NCBI GenBank assembly: GCA_021738565.1
Contig: JAIPBT010000008.1
Span: forward strand, 1 to 64,000
Reading direction: 5' to 3'
Origin: Bacteroidales bacterium
GTDB taxonomy: Bacteria > Bacteroidota > Bacteroidia > Bacteroidales > GCA-2748055
DNA: 64,000 nucleotides
A model generated the notes under the pieces. That model searched no databases and had not been told where the DNA came from. It worked only from the letters and a program-made list of their open reading frames with translations. Below are positions 26,844 to 35,733 of the stretch, piece by piece. The position numbers and the translations under genes are program-made. How positions within the stretch are numbered: the stretch's first letter is position 1; each line of letters starts with the position of its first letter.

Positions 26844-28232
26844 CTACTTTCCGATACAAAAATTCCTAAAAATATTTCCCAGGATCTCGTCGGTCGTTAC
26901 CTCACCGGTGATCTCGCCGAGGTAATGAAGTGCTTCGCGGATGTCCTGGGCTAGGAGGTCCTGGGGCAGGGCAGAGGAAAGTCCGTCGAGGACGCGTTCC
27001 AGGCTTCCCGAGGCGGCATTGAGTGCATTGAAATGCCTGACGTTGGTGATCAGGACATCCTGGTGTTTGACATGACCAATGTTTACAGCATTCATCAATG
27101 TTTCCCTTAACTGGTCGATGTTTTGGTGGTTCCTGGCGGAGATGCGGCAGATGTATTCACCTTTTTCCAGAAAATTGTCATCAAATACCCTTGGATCGGC
27201 AATGTCCGATTTGTTGATCACCAGGATCAAAGGGCTTTTTCTGTCCTTCAACTGCTCCCTGATGGCCCGGAGTGATTCAAAAATAAGTTCCTGTCCGTCT
27301 GAAGCTTCAACAAGAAGCATCACCACGCTGGCCTGACCGATCTTCTGATAGGTTCTCCTGATGCCGAGGTTTTCTATTGTATCTGCTGTTTCACGTAACC
27401 CTGCAGTGTCAATGAAACGGTAGGTGATCCCATCTATTACCACCGTATCTTCAATTGAGTCCCTCGTGGTTCCTTCTATTTCGGAAACAATTGCCCTATC
27501 TTCTTCGAGCAATGCATTCAGCAGTGTTGACTTCCCTACGTTGGGACGGCCGACAATCGCTACCGGCACCCCTGATTTTATAACATTTCCCAGTTGGAAA
27601 GAATTTTTCAGGGTCTCTACAAGTTCCTTTACTTCATTTACCAGCAAAGAGAGTTCTGTCCTGTCGGCAAATTCGACATCCTCCTCACTGAAATCAAGTT
27701 CAAGCTCAATCAGTGATATGAAATGCAACAATTTGTCCCTTAGATCTTTTATTTTCTTTGAAAATCCGCCCTTTATCTGGTGCATGGCCACATCATGGGA
27801 AGCTTTTGATTCGGCCGCGATCAGGTCGGCAACAGCTTCGGCTTGTGAAAGGTCCATCTTGCCGTTCAGGAAGGCACGCTGGGTAAACTCCCCGGGGCGG
27901 GCAGCTTCAGCGCCCTTGCTTATGAGCAGCTCCATGATCCTTTGCTGAATATATGCAGAACCATGGCAGGAGATCTCGATCACATCTTCACCGGTGTATG
28001 AATGGGGAGACCTGAAAAGACTGATAAGTACTTCATCAACGACATCTTCTCCATCGTGGATCGTTCCAAAATGAATGGTATTGGCAGAAAGCTTCAGGAG
28101 ATCCTTTTCGGTTTTCGCCGGTTTAAATACACTATTAACGATTTCATAGGTTGCTGGTCCGCTTACCCTGATTACAGCAATGGCTCCGGTTCCGGAGGTG
28201 GCAATGGCACATATAGTGGATTCGGAGATCAT
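26844..28232 (-). CDS. mnmE: tRNA uridine-5-carboxymethylaminomethyl modification GTPase MnmE
   Basis: A 462-residue GTPase that works with MnmG to install the cmnm5 group on U34 of several tRNAs. The N-terminal formyl-tetrahydrofolate-binding domain begins 'STICAIATSGTGAIAVIR'. The inserted G domain has 'GRPNVGKSTLLNALL', 'DTAGLRETADTIE' and 'NKSD'. The C-terminus ends with the hallmark 'FCIGK', whose cysteine is conserved. Full length for the family. Single gene with its own -7 box directly before the start codon. Confidence 0.97.
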   Translation of the reverse strand: MISESTICAIATSGTGAIAVIRVSGPATYEIVNSVFKPAKTEKDLLKLSANTIHFGTIHDGEDVVDEVLISLFRSPHSYTGEDVIEISCHGSAYIQQRIMELLISKGAEAARPGEFTQRAFLNGKMDLSQAEAVADLIAAESKASHDVAMHQIKGGFSKKIKDLRDKLLHFISLIELELDFSEEDVEFADRTELSLLVNEVKELVETLKNSFQLGNVIKSGVPVAIVGRPNVGKSTLLNALLEEDRAIVSEIEGTTRDSIEDTVVIDGITYRFIDTAGLRETADTIENLGIRRTYQKIGQASVVMLLVEASDGQELIFESLRAIREQLKDRKSPLILVINKSDIADPRVFDDNFLEKGEYICRISARNHQNIDQLRETLMNAVNIGHVKHQDVLITNVRHFNALNAASGSLERVLDGLSSALPQDLLAQDIREALHYLGEITGEVTTDEILGNIFRNFCIGK

Positions 28233-28236
28233 GGCG

Positions 28237-28244
28237 CAAAGGTA
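28237..28244 (-). promoter_or_regulatory. Perfect -7 promoter box immediately upstream of mnmE
   Basis: On the minus strand TACCTTTG lies 4 bases before the mnmE ATG, matching TANNTTTG. No TTTG is found at the usual upstream spacing. If used, the mRNA would be leaderless or start within a few bases of the ATG. Confidence 0.5.
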
Positions 28245-28253
28245 GGGAAAGTT

Positions 28254-28310
28254 GAAGAATTTCGAATGTTGAATTTCGAATGTAGAATATCGAATATCGA
28301 ATGTCGAAGT
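28254..28310. repeat. Tandem TCGAATGTTGAAT-type microsatellite
   Basis: About five short imperfect units (TTCGAATGT, GAATTTCGAATGTAGAATATCGAATATCGAATGTCGAA) directly upstream of the mnmE promoter. No gene overlaps it. Such TTCGAA-based arrays are common between genes of Bacteroidota. Confidence 0.65.
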
Positions 28311-28494
28311 GGGCTTTGGGTGGAGAAGGGAAGCAGGTATACTTTAACCTACAGCACGGTTCCTGAGCAAAGTGGTGAGCCTTTTGAAAAACGGGTTACT
28401 GCCGAAGGACAACCTGTGGAAACGGTAATACGCGGTATTGAAATGAAAATTTGTATTTTAGATGTGAATTATTTAAATATAACCTGAACCAATA

Positions 28495-28896
28495 ATGAAA
28501 AGAAGAAACTTTATCAAAAACACAGGACTCGCAGCGCTTGCAGGAACCGGCATGGCCGCTTCCGGGTGCAATGTTAAAAGCAAAAGTTCACTGGCGCCCG
28601 GACAGATCCGGCATGGAGTGATCTTTACCCTGAAGTATAAAAAAGGCAGCGCTGAGGCTGATAAATTCCTGGAAGATGGAAGAAAAATCCTGTCGGCGAT
28701 TCCGGTGGTTCAGCATTTTATGGTGTACCGTCAGGTGAGTACGAAAAATGAGTACGATTACGGGTTTACCATGGTATTTGATAACATGGAGGATTATGCA
28801 ACTTACAATGACCATCCCGACCATGTTGATTTTGTTGAGAACAGGTGGAAAACTGAAGTGGAAAAATTTCTGGAGATTGATTTTGAATTATACTGA
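28495..28896 (+). CDS. Dabb (stress-responsive alpha/beta barrel) domain lipoprotein, Tat-type signal
   Basis: A 133-residue protein. The start has a twin-arginine signal (MKRRNFIKNTGLAAL) ending at the lipobox cysteine in 'MAASGC'. The remaining 95 residues match the Dabb ferredoxin-like fold: 'IRHGVIFTLKYKKGSAEADKFLEDG', 'YDYGFTMVFDNMEDYATYNDHPDHVDF'. These small dimeric barrels bind hydrophobic ligands or act as simple enzymes in some pathways; the role of exported lipoprotein forms in Bacteroidota is not known. Single gene between mnmE and the exporter cassette. Confidence 0.85.
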   Translation: MKRRNFIKNTGLAALAGTGMAASGCNVKSKSSLAPGQIRHGVIFTLKYKKGSAEADKFLEDGRKILSAIPVVQHFMVYRQVSTKNEYDYGFTMVFDNMEDYATYNDHPDHVDFVENRWKTEVEKFLEIDFELY

Positions 28897-28913
28897 TCGG
28901 TCGTCTCCAACCT

Positions 28914-29435
28914 TTATTTGATCTTCTTTTTCCTGTTCAGGTAATTCATTTTGATCCATATCCTCAGTGCCGGTCCGTTCAGTTCAAAAGTGACCTCTTC
29001 AAATCCGGGCTTTTTCAGTTTCAAAAAAGAGGGATTGGTTGACATTCCCCATCCTTCAGCCGGGAGGCTGAGAATGTAGTTCATTGACAGGCTCAGGTCT
29101 TCGTCATCAAGCACGGCGCAGGCATATTTACCGCGGGGCAGACTGTCAATTTCCACAGTCATGTTTCCGTTCTTTAAATGACCTTTATCCCATACAAAAT
29201 TATATTTTGGAGCATCTGTCCACTGTTCTTCAGCATCGTACAGTCCCATCGCAATCTGTCCGGCATTGCTCCTGATGTCAGTGAATGTTATGATCAGCCT
29301 GCCGCAGGCATACGATTGTGCCTGGCAAAATATACTGACCTGGGTGGATAGTAAAATGCATAATACTAAAGGCTTAACGTTCAAGGTAATTGACGGTGAA
29401 GTAATTTTCATTGGTTGCAGTAATTTGTATCTCAT
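28914..29435 (-). CDS. DUF2141 domain-containing exported protein
   Basis: A 173-residue protein with an N-terminal signal (two possible starts, 29435 or 29411; the upstream gene overlaps both). The mature part matches DUF2141: 'LIITFTDIRSNAGQIAMGLYD', 'LPRGKYACAVLDDEDLS', 'EGWGMSTNP'. Function of the family is unknown, though it is periplasmic or outer membrane associated. It is the last gene of the exporter cassette and overlaps the LolA-like gene by 62 bases, or by less if the later start is used. Confidence 0.82.
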   Translation of the reverse strand: MRYKLLQPMKITSPSITLNVKPLVLCILLSTQVSIFCQAQSYACGRLIITFTDIRSNAGQIAMGLYDAEEQWTDAPKYNFVWDKGHLKNGNMTVEIDSLPRGKYACAVLDDEDLSLSMNYILSLPAEGWGMSTNPSFLKLKKPGFEEVTFELNGPALRIWIKMNYLNRKKKIK

Positions 29436-30147
29436 CCATCTTCATCCTTGAACTCCTGCCATTTTGGTGGTTGACCGCGTACATCTCCGTAACCATGTAT
29501 TTTCCTGCTGCTTTTTCAAGGAGCTCGTAGGATACCGTTTCAATTGTTTTAATTACCTGGTTATCGTAATCATAATATTCTGTCTTCTGCACAATATAAT
29601 CATTTTTCCCAATCCATGCATTTCTTTCAGTGTATCCGTATTCATCCTCCAGGTTGATATTTTTTGGCCGGGCCTTGATCTTCCAGCAGTGGATGCCATT
29701 CACAGTTTCTTCACCTGTCAATTCATAATCGAAATCTTCAACTTTAGGGGCAGACATATCGCCATTGCTGAATTCTGATCCCATGAATGAATTGCTTTTC
29801 TCGCTGGATACTATGCGGCGTGTCTTCCTGAGCGCGGGCAGGTAGATCCACATATCATCGGCTTTGTCCTCGTAGTCAAATATCAGTATTCCCGTGCCCT
29901 TAACTTCAGCCGGGGAGGTAAATTTAATGATCCTTTTTTCGGTTCCGTCTGCATAGGCTTTGGATGCCATGGTATTTTCCCTTATCCTAACATTCCCTCG
30001 ACTGTCGGTTATAGATAGCGTTGACAATGCCTCAAACGAACTGATTTTAACGGCATCATGACTTTTTCTTACAATTTCAGCCGGATCCTGACCCTGACAT
30101 AAAACAGAATGTAAAAGGATAAAACTTATAATTATTATTTTATACAT
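29374..30147 (-). CDS. Outer membrane lipoprotein-sorting-like protein (LolA-type fold)
   Basis: A 257-residue exported protein (signal MYKIIIISFILLHSVLCQGQ) of the PF17131-type family: 'IIKFTSPAEVKGTGILIFDYE', 'DDMWIYLPALRKTRRIV', 'SFMGSEFSNGDM'. The half-barrel fold binds a lipid tail. In many bacteria this gene accompanies an RND permease of the HpnN/MMPL type and a DUF1302-like outer membrane protein, as here, so it probably carries a hydrophobic substrate across the periplasm. A family A repeat lies between it and the upstream RND gene. Confidence 0.85.
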   Translation of the reverse strand: MYKIIIISFILLHSVLCQGQDPAEIVRKSHDAVKISSFEALSTLSITDSRGNVRIRENTMASKAYADGTEKRIIKFTSPAEVKGTGILIFDYEDKADDMWIYLPALRKTRRIVSSEKSNSFMGSEFSNGDMSAPKVEDFDYELTGEETVNGIHCWKIKARPKNINLEDEYGYTERNAWIGKNDYIVQKTEYYDYDNQVIKTIETVSYELLEKAAGKYMVTEMYAVNHQNGRSSRMKMDEIQITATNENYFTVNYLER

Positions 30148-30194
30148 AATAATATTATTTTAATAATTAAAATATAAATAAATTAGATTATATA

Positions 30195-30336
30195 GTGCTT
30201 GTCAATATAGTTGGAGTGGCTGGATCATAAAGTTCGAGAGCAAAGCGCGTAAAAATCTTAAACCGCAGTATACTAACGTATTCGAGGATTTAAGATTTTT
30301 GCAGCAATGCAGCTATCGGACTTTATGGACAGACAC
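30195..30336 (+). repeat. Family A structured element, long form (copy A2, 142 bp) with TATATA duplication
   Basis: Nearly the same as copy A1: starts GTGCTTGTCAATATAGTTGG, ends CGGACTTTATGGACAGACAC, core GTAAAAATCTTAAA / TTTAAGATTTTTGC. Flanked by TATATA at 30189-30194 and 30337-30342. It is inserted inside the RND-LolA-like operon and its outermost base is the last base of the RND permease stop codon (TAG, minus strand). Without the element the frame would read TAA at the same codon. Confidence 0.88.
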
Positions 30337-32642
30337 TATATAGCTTCTAATAAATCATCATCTCTCTGACTTTTCAGTTTTGTTGTTACAGGTTCCAGGA
30401 ATTTAAATTTATATTTCAGTACCAATGCAGGTAAAACTACGAGAGCTCCTGCAAGACAGCTGAATATACTCACAACCACAAGGATGCCAAAAAAGCGGAT
30501 TGGGGTAAATGATGATATGATCAGTATAATGAATCCCACTATAACTGAGAAGGCGTTGAAGATTATTCCTCTTCCCGTGGTGGTTAATGTGGTTATTACA
30601 GCCTCTTTTTTGGGCCGGTGCTGCTGTCTTTCTTCCCTGTATCTCCACAAAAAATGTATGGTATAGTCAACACCAACACCGATCATGATTGAAGACAAAA
30701 GGGCGGTTGCCACATCCAGGTTGACGCCTGTGATCCCCATGAGCCCGAAAAGGATGATGATTGAGATCCCAAGCGGGATAATACTTATCATTCCGGCCTT
30801 CAGGGATTTGAATATTACAGAGAGGATGATAAAGACGATGAGCATGGCAATACTCAGGGAATAGAACTGGCCCTGCACAACTTTGCTTGCAAGCTGGCTC
30901 CTTACAAACCCGTACCCTCCCACAGCGGTAACATGCGGGTCATCTTTGGTAATCTCTTTGATCCTGACGATGATGTTGTTGACCACTTTGTTATGTACAC
31001 TATTGATCCTGATGAGCATATGGGAATGTTCATAACCAAAATCCACCAGTTGGTCGAGGTCTTCGGTATTGCCATTCATACTGTACAGTTCCATGAATTG
31101 AGCTACGGCATTTCTCATGGGAGGTATCGCATTGAAAAGCGGATCACCCGGGTCATAGAGGGCTTTGCTTATTTCTTTGATCACATCCGGGAAAGACATT
31201 ACCAGGTCGATTTCTTCCACTTTCAATAATTCCTTTTCATAGCTTTCAATAGAACCAAGCATTGCCGGATCCAGCATATCACCTTCAAACAGGATGGAAA
31301 GATTTTCCGATCCCCCGTATTTTGAATTGATCAGTTTGGAACCCTGTTTTACCGGGTGTTTATCGAGAAAGAAATTTTCTTCATTGGAGTCTACCTTGAG
31401 GAAGGCTATTCCCGTACCAATGGCAATGGTCAGGATGAGGGCAACCACCGGTATCCTTCTATATTTTGATGTAATAAAAAATGCGAGTCTGTTCAGGAAA
31501 TTGTTTCTTTGTAAGACAGATCTTTTTTGAAGTGCCGGCAATGGTTTGGAAGGTTTCAGCAGTGACAGAATGGCCGGAAGCAGGACAATGCTGTAAACCA
31601 ATGCAAAAACAATACCTATCCCTGCAATTAAGGCCATCTGGCGTGCAGGGATCATGGTATGTGCAAGAAGGGCCATGATCCCGGCTATGGTCGTTATGCC
31701 GGTCAGCACTATCGGTCTCCACAGTTTTTTTGCAATGATCAATGCAATCTCTTTCATGGTATGGTTGTTGTCCCCTGCATTGATCTCCTGGTATTTTGCC
31801 ATGATATGTATTCCGTAGTCATTTGCAATGGCAATCAGCATAATCGGAACCAACAGGGTAATAAAGTAGAACTGCCAGCCGATAAGGGGGATAAGGGACA
31901 GAGCAATTGTGGTGGACATAATAACCACAAGGAAAGGCATGATCACTCCCCTGGGCTCCCTGAATACAAAAAAGAGAAAAATGGTCATCAACAGCAATGC
32001 AGCAGGTACAAGTATGAGCGCGTCCCTTTTGATGTCCTTGTTCATTTCCTGTCTGAGGTAGGGCAGTCCGCCATAAAAAACATCCTCCTTACCCGGGTAC
32101 TCTTCCAGCAATGAGTGAACTGCCATGAATACACTGTCTTCATCAGCATTCTCTGCGAGAGAGGCAATAATGGCCGAAGACCGAAAATCATCTGCTACAA
32201 CGATATTCATCACAAGTTCGTTCCCTGCAAGTGTTTCCTTTAACTCGTCGGTTTCTTCGAGGGTCCGCGGAATACGTTTGATCGCAGGTTCAACGTACAT
32301 TATGCCATCCTTTCCATAGATGTGGTTTGAGCTGAAAAGCGAATTGGTTTTTCGAATGCCATTGATGCGTCCAATCCCCCGGTCGATATTTTTTATCCTC
32401 TTCAGACTGTTTGCATTGATGATGTTTTCTGTTTTGAAGATGATCATGACAATATCCTGGTTGCCAAATTTTTCCTCTATACGATTCGTGGCAACCATGC
32501 TTTCCATTGTTTCAGGAAAGTAATTTTTCAGGTCAGGATCAATTGAAATATTTTTCAATTGCAGTGCCAGAACGGTGGTCAGCAAAAAACTTGCAATTAT
32601 TAATGGCCACCTGTATTTGATTATTCCTCGCATTTTATACAA
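30336..32642 (-). CDS. RND superfamily exporter (MMPL/HpnN-like permease)
   Basis: A 768-residue inner membrane protein with two repeats, each one transmembrane helix, a large periplasmic loop and a bundle of five helices. The charged residues of the proton relay region appear in 'IAIANDYGIHIMAKYQE' and 'MIGVGVDYTIHFLWRYREE'. The size (below 800) fits the MMPL/hopanoid exporter class, not the 1000-residue AcrB drug pumps. With the outer membrane DUF1302-like protein 17 bases upstream and a LolA-like lipid carrier downstream, it probably moves a lipid or other hydrophobic compound to the outer membrane. The stop codon is rebuilt from a family A insertion. Confidence 0.88.
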   Translation of the reverse strand: MYKMRGIIKYRWPLIIASFLLTTVLALQLKNISIDPDLKNYFPETMESMVATNRIEEKFGNQDIVMIIFKTENIINANSLKRIKNIDRGIGRINGIRKTNSLFSSNHIYGKDGIMYVEPAIKRIPRTLEETDELKETLAGNELVMNIVVADDFRSSAIIASLAENADEDSVFMAVHSLLEEYPGKEDVFYGGLPYLRQEMNKDIKRDALILVPAALLLMTIFLFFVFREPRGVIMPFLVVIMSTTIALSLIPLIGWQFYFITLLVPIMLIAIANDYGIHIMAKYQEINAGDNNHTMKEIALIIAKKLWRPIVLTGITTIAGIMALLAHTMIPARQMALIAGIGIVFALVYSIVLLPAILSLLKPSKPLPALQKRSVLQRNNFLNRLAFFITSKYRRIPVVALILTIAIGTGIAFLKVDSNEENFFLDKHPVKQGSKLINSKYGGSENLSILFEGDMLDPAMLGSIESYEKELLKVEEIDLVMSFPDVIKEISKALYDPGDPLFNAIPPMRNAVAQFMELYSMNGNTEDLDQLVDFGYEHSHMLIRINSVHNKVVNNIIVRIKEITKDDPHVTAVGGYGFVRSQLASKVVQGQFYSLSIAMLIVFIILSVIFKSLKAGMISIIPLGISIIILFGLMGITGVNLDVATALLSSIMIGVGVDYTIHFLWRYREERQQHRPKKEAVITTLTTTGRGIIFNAFSVIVGFIILIISSFTPIRFFGILVVVSIFSCLAGALVVLPALVLKYKFKFLEPVTTKLKSQRDDDLLEAI

Positions 32643-32659
32643 ATTATATTTGGGTGAAA

Positions 32660-34063
32660 CTAAAATCTCAGATCAAGCATCATATATAATGCATTGAGTT
32701 CAGGACCTGCCAGTGCATACAGAGAATTGTCCTTGCCATACAGGTAATAGCCGCCGAAACGTGCAGACAAACCATCTGTAATGTTGAATTTAAGTGAGGG
32801 CATCATGGTCAGTTCACTCGCTGAAAAATTATACATTCCGGGAATATCTATTGTTAATAATTCATGAAACAGATGAATTGACATGGACGCGTATACAGCA
32901 TGATAAAACTCTTTGGCCTGGTAATTATAGAGTCTGTTAAATCCATCCGTCTGTTCTGTTATATATTCATTCACGATGGTCAAATCGGGAGCAGTGCCGG
33001 GCGGAAAAATCCCGGAAGGGTCGGGAAATTCATCTGTAATTCCGGAAACATCCACCTCATTTTTTTCGAAATCAAGAATGTATTTACCATAATATCCGGC
33101 GATCACAGTAATGTTTGAACCCGATTGTTCTATTTCAGCCGTGTAGGAGATCTCCGGAAATGTATGAGAAACATTCAGATCTTCAACAGGTTGCAACCAA
33201 CCGGCTTCGGCTCTGATCAGGTAATTTCCCAGGGGCACTGTCAAATTCAGACCGGCAGAATTTATTTTGTATGGTTTTTTCTTTAGAAGGATCATTTCCG
33301 GTTGCATCGTCAGGCTATCAAATACTGCGGTATCTGTATGGATCGATGGAGTGTTCCTGTATCCGTGAAAGAATGACAAAGACATATCAAAATAACCGGT
33401 TCGCACATCGTAATTAAACCTGTAGCCACTGTTTTCCAGGGTCAGAGGCACGGGATCATGGTCATGGAATTCCAGGTATTCCGGAAATTCAAATACATCC
33501 GTTAGAAGTTCAGAAGGGACATATGCGGGCATCCAGACTACCTGAAGAGAAGTTGAGTTACTGAGGATCAATTTGGTTTGTAGGGCCCAGGTTCCCAACC
33601 TGAGGTCATCTTCAATTGGCGAACGGAATGCGGGATCCTGCGGTGATGATTGATCAGAAGGATTAATAAAGGAGGTGGCTCCCCATGCCATGATCTGCTT
33701 TCCTGCCTTGAGTTGCAGAGGTCCGAGGTATAGATTAACATAGGCTTCCCGCAATTCGAGTTCCGTGAATGGAGCATTGAATTCATTTCCTGTTCTAATT
33801 CTCATTTCAGCATAAGCATCGCCATATTCCCCTGCCTTTGCGTCTGCTGAAAGCCCCATCTGGCTGTAGATGCTTTGAAGGTAAAGTTCATCATCATTGT
33901 TTTTCCCTCCATATACAACGCTTCTTGCGAAACCATTGATAGTTACGTTTTCGAGGGCAAGTGAATCACTTTTACCCAGTGAGGATTCAAACAGTCCCTG
34001 GGAAAACAGATCTCCGGTCAGAAGGGCATGGATACCAATGAGAACTACAATGTGTTTTACCAT
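32660..34063 (-). CDS. Outer membrane beta-barrel protein of the DUF1302-like type
   Basis: A 467-residue protein with a signal peptide ending near 'GDLFSQG' and a run of amphipathic strands to a C-terminal phenylalanine ('ALYMMLDLRF'). Segments 'NGFARSVVYGG', 'ELREAYVNLYLGPLQLKAG' and 'QIMAWGATSFINPSD' match the outer membrane partners of RND/LolA-like cassettes annotated as DUF1302. First gene of the four-gene cassette, 17 bases before the RND permease. Likely the outer membrane end of the export route. Confidence 0.78.
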   Translation of the reverse strand: MVKHIVVLIGIHALLTGDLFSQGLFESSLGKSDSLALENVTINGFARSVVYGGKNNDDELYLQSIYSQMGLSADAKAGEYGDAYAEMRIRTGNEFNAPFTELELREAYVNLYLGPLQLKAGKQIMAWGATSFINPSDQSSPQDPAFRSPIEDDLRLGTWALQTKLILSNSTSLQVVWMPAYVPSELLTDVFEFPEYLEFHDHDPVPLTLENSGYRFNYDVRTGYFDMSLSFFHGYRNTPSIHTDTAVFDSLTMQPEMILLKKKPYKINSAGLNLTVPLGNYLIRAEAGWLQPVEDLNVSHTFPEISYTAEIEQSGSNITVIAGYYGKYILDFEKNEVDVSGITDEFPDPSGIFPPGTAPDLTIVNEYITEQTDGFNRLYNYQAKEFYHAVYASMSIHLFHELLTIDIPGMYNFSASELTMMPSLKFNITDGLSARFGGYYLYGKDNSLYALAGPELNALYMMLDLRF

Positions 34064-34226
34064 GAGATAAACTTTGATTCAAAAGTACAATAGAGATTGT
34101 TGCTCATCGTCCTGACTGAGTGGGATGTCCCAGTAAATTTTATATTGATGGTGCTGACTTAGCGGTTTGGCCCTCAATTCAGTAATAAAATATTTCTAAT
34201 TTTGAATTCCCCGGATCGATTAAATA

Positions 34227-34258
34227 GTGTCAGAAAGAAAACTCATATTATCAAGCAC
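34227..34258 (+). repeat. Family B short form (copy B3, 32 bp) with TAAATA duplication
   Basis: Reads GTGTCAGAAAGAAAACTCAT then ATTATCAAGCAC, i.e. the left arm and the last seven bases of the right end of family B with the interior absent. Flanked by TAAATA at 34221-34226 and 34259-34264. TAAATA is not a palindrome and has the same orientation on both sides. It lies 50 bases before the aldehyde dehydrogenase start, downstream of a -7-like box TAATTTTG at 34197, so it is probably transcribed as leader. Confidence 0.85.
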
Positions 34259-34312
34259 TAAATAAGATGAAATACAGCCGGGATTCACACAAAGCTTAAT
34301 AAATTAACTACG

Positions 34313-35707
34313 ATGATGCTTGTAAGAGAATTGGTTGATCACATCAATGCAACAATAGAACGGCAGCGGCGCCATTTCCTGGAAGGAAAGACTTTTCCCC
34401 TCTTGTACAGGAAAGAAAATCTGGCCAGGTTGAAAAGGATTCTCAAAGAGAATGAGAAGGAAATTGCCGAGGCAGTTTACAAAGATTTTGGAAAATCCTA
34501 TTTCGAGGTAATGGAAAATGAATTGGGACTTGTTTATGCAGAGATATCGGTGCATCTGCGCCGACTTGGAAAGTGGGCCAAACCGGCAAAGCCACCCACC
34601 TCGCTGATCAATTTACCTGGTCAAAGCAGGGTTTACCCCGTTCCATTTGGCAATTCCCTGGTCATTTCACCCTGGAATTACCCGGTTCAGCTGGCATTGA
34701 ATCCTGTGGTATCTGCCATATCCGCGGGAAATACCATCATTTTAAAACCAAGCGAAGTTGCAGGACATACTTCAAACATGCTTGCAAAGATAATCAATGA
34801 GAACTTTCCGGCTGAACTTTTTCATGTAGTGGAAGGTGGGCCGGAAGTTGCCTCGGAATTATTGAAAAACCGATTTGACAAAATATTTTTTACAGGAAGT
34901 ACAAGGGTTGGGAAGATCATTATGAAGGCTGCAGCAGAATTCCTCACCCCGGTAACGCTTGAGCTTGGGGGAAAAAATCCCACCATCGTGCTGCATGATT
35001 GCGATATAAAAATGACCGCAAAAAGAATTGTATGGGGAAAATTCCATAACAGCGGACAGGCTTGTGTGTCGCCGGATCACATTTATGTACATGAATCCAT
35101 TGCCGGGCAGTTAGTTGAGGAGATGAAAATTAACATACGGAAGAACTATGGAGACAATCCTGAGGCCAGTGAGGCTTTGACCGGGATCATTGATGACAGG
35201 CACTACAACCGCTTAATGGGGTTCATTGATAATGAAAGGATCGAGATCGGGGGACGTGGACTTGCGGAGTCCAGGTTCATTGAGCCAACTATTATAAGCC
35301 GGGTCATGCATAATGACAGCATAATGAAAGAAGAGGTGTTCGGTCCGATTATGCCTGTACTCACATTTTCTGATCTGGACAATTTGATTGAAAGCCTTAA
35401 AAGCAAACCTTCACCACTTGCATTGTATATTTTTACAAGAAATATCAGTAAGGCAAAAAAAATTCAGCGTGAATTCAGAAGTGGGGGAGGTATGATCAAT
35501 GATACCGTGGTTTATTTTGTGAACAATACCACTCCTTTCGGAGGTATAGGTGACAGTGGAATGGGCCATTACCACGGGAAAGCAGGTTTTGATTGTTTCA
35601 GTCATAAAAAGACAGTCATAAAAAAACCACTCTGGTTCGAATTGTGGATAAAATATCCACCTTATACCAGGTTCAAGCTCAGGCTTATTAAGGCATTCCT
35701 GAAATAG
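34313..35707 (+). CDS. Aldehyde dehydrogenase, ALDH3-like
   Basis: A 464-residue NAD(P)-dependent enzyme that oxidises aldehydes to acids. The catalytic cysteine is in 'HNSGQACVSPDH', the general-base glutamate in 'TLELGGKNPT', and cofactor contacts in 'ISPWNYPVQLALNP' and 'FTGSTRVGKII'. The short length and the C-terminal stretch 'HYHGKAGFDCFSHKK' with a following basic/hydrophobic tail match the class 3 (fatty or aromatic aldehyde) subgroup. Single gene; start ATG 34313 agrees with the family N-terminus. A short mobile repeat sits in its probable leader. Confidence 0.92.
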   Translation: MMLVRELVDHINATIERQRRHFLEGKTFPLLYRKENLARLKRILKENEKEIAEAVYKDFGKSYFEVMENELGLVYAEISVHLRRLGKWAKPAKPPTSLINLPGQSRVYPVPFGNSLVISPWNYPVQLALNPVVSAISAGNTIILKPSEVAGHTSNMLAKIINENFPAELFHVVEGGPEVASELLKNRFDKIFFTGSTRVGKIIMKAAAEFLTPVTLELGGKNPTIVLHDCDIKMTAKRIVWGKFHNSGQACVSPDHIYVHESIAGQLVEEMKINIRKNYGDNPEASEALTGIIDDRHYNRLMGFIDNERIEIGGRGLAESRFIEPTIISRVMHNDSIMKEEVFGPIMPVLTFSDLDNLIESLKSKPSPLALYIFTRNISKAKKIQREFRSGGGMINDTVVYFVNNTTPFGGIGDSGMGHYHGKAGFDCFSHKKTVIKKPLWFELWIKYPPYTRFKLRLIKAFLK

Positions 35708-35733
35708 AAAAAGGATAAAGGGAATTCAAATTG

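Noticed and set aside
28002-28487. Plus-strand frame of 161 residues
   Set aside because: It is mostly antisense to mnmE, has no family character, and its last part translates the TTCGAATG repeat array.
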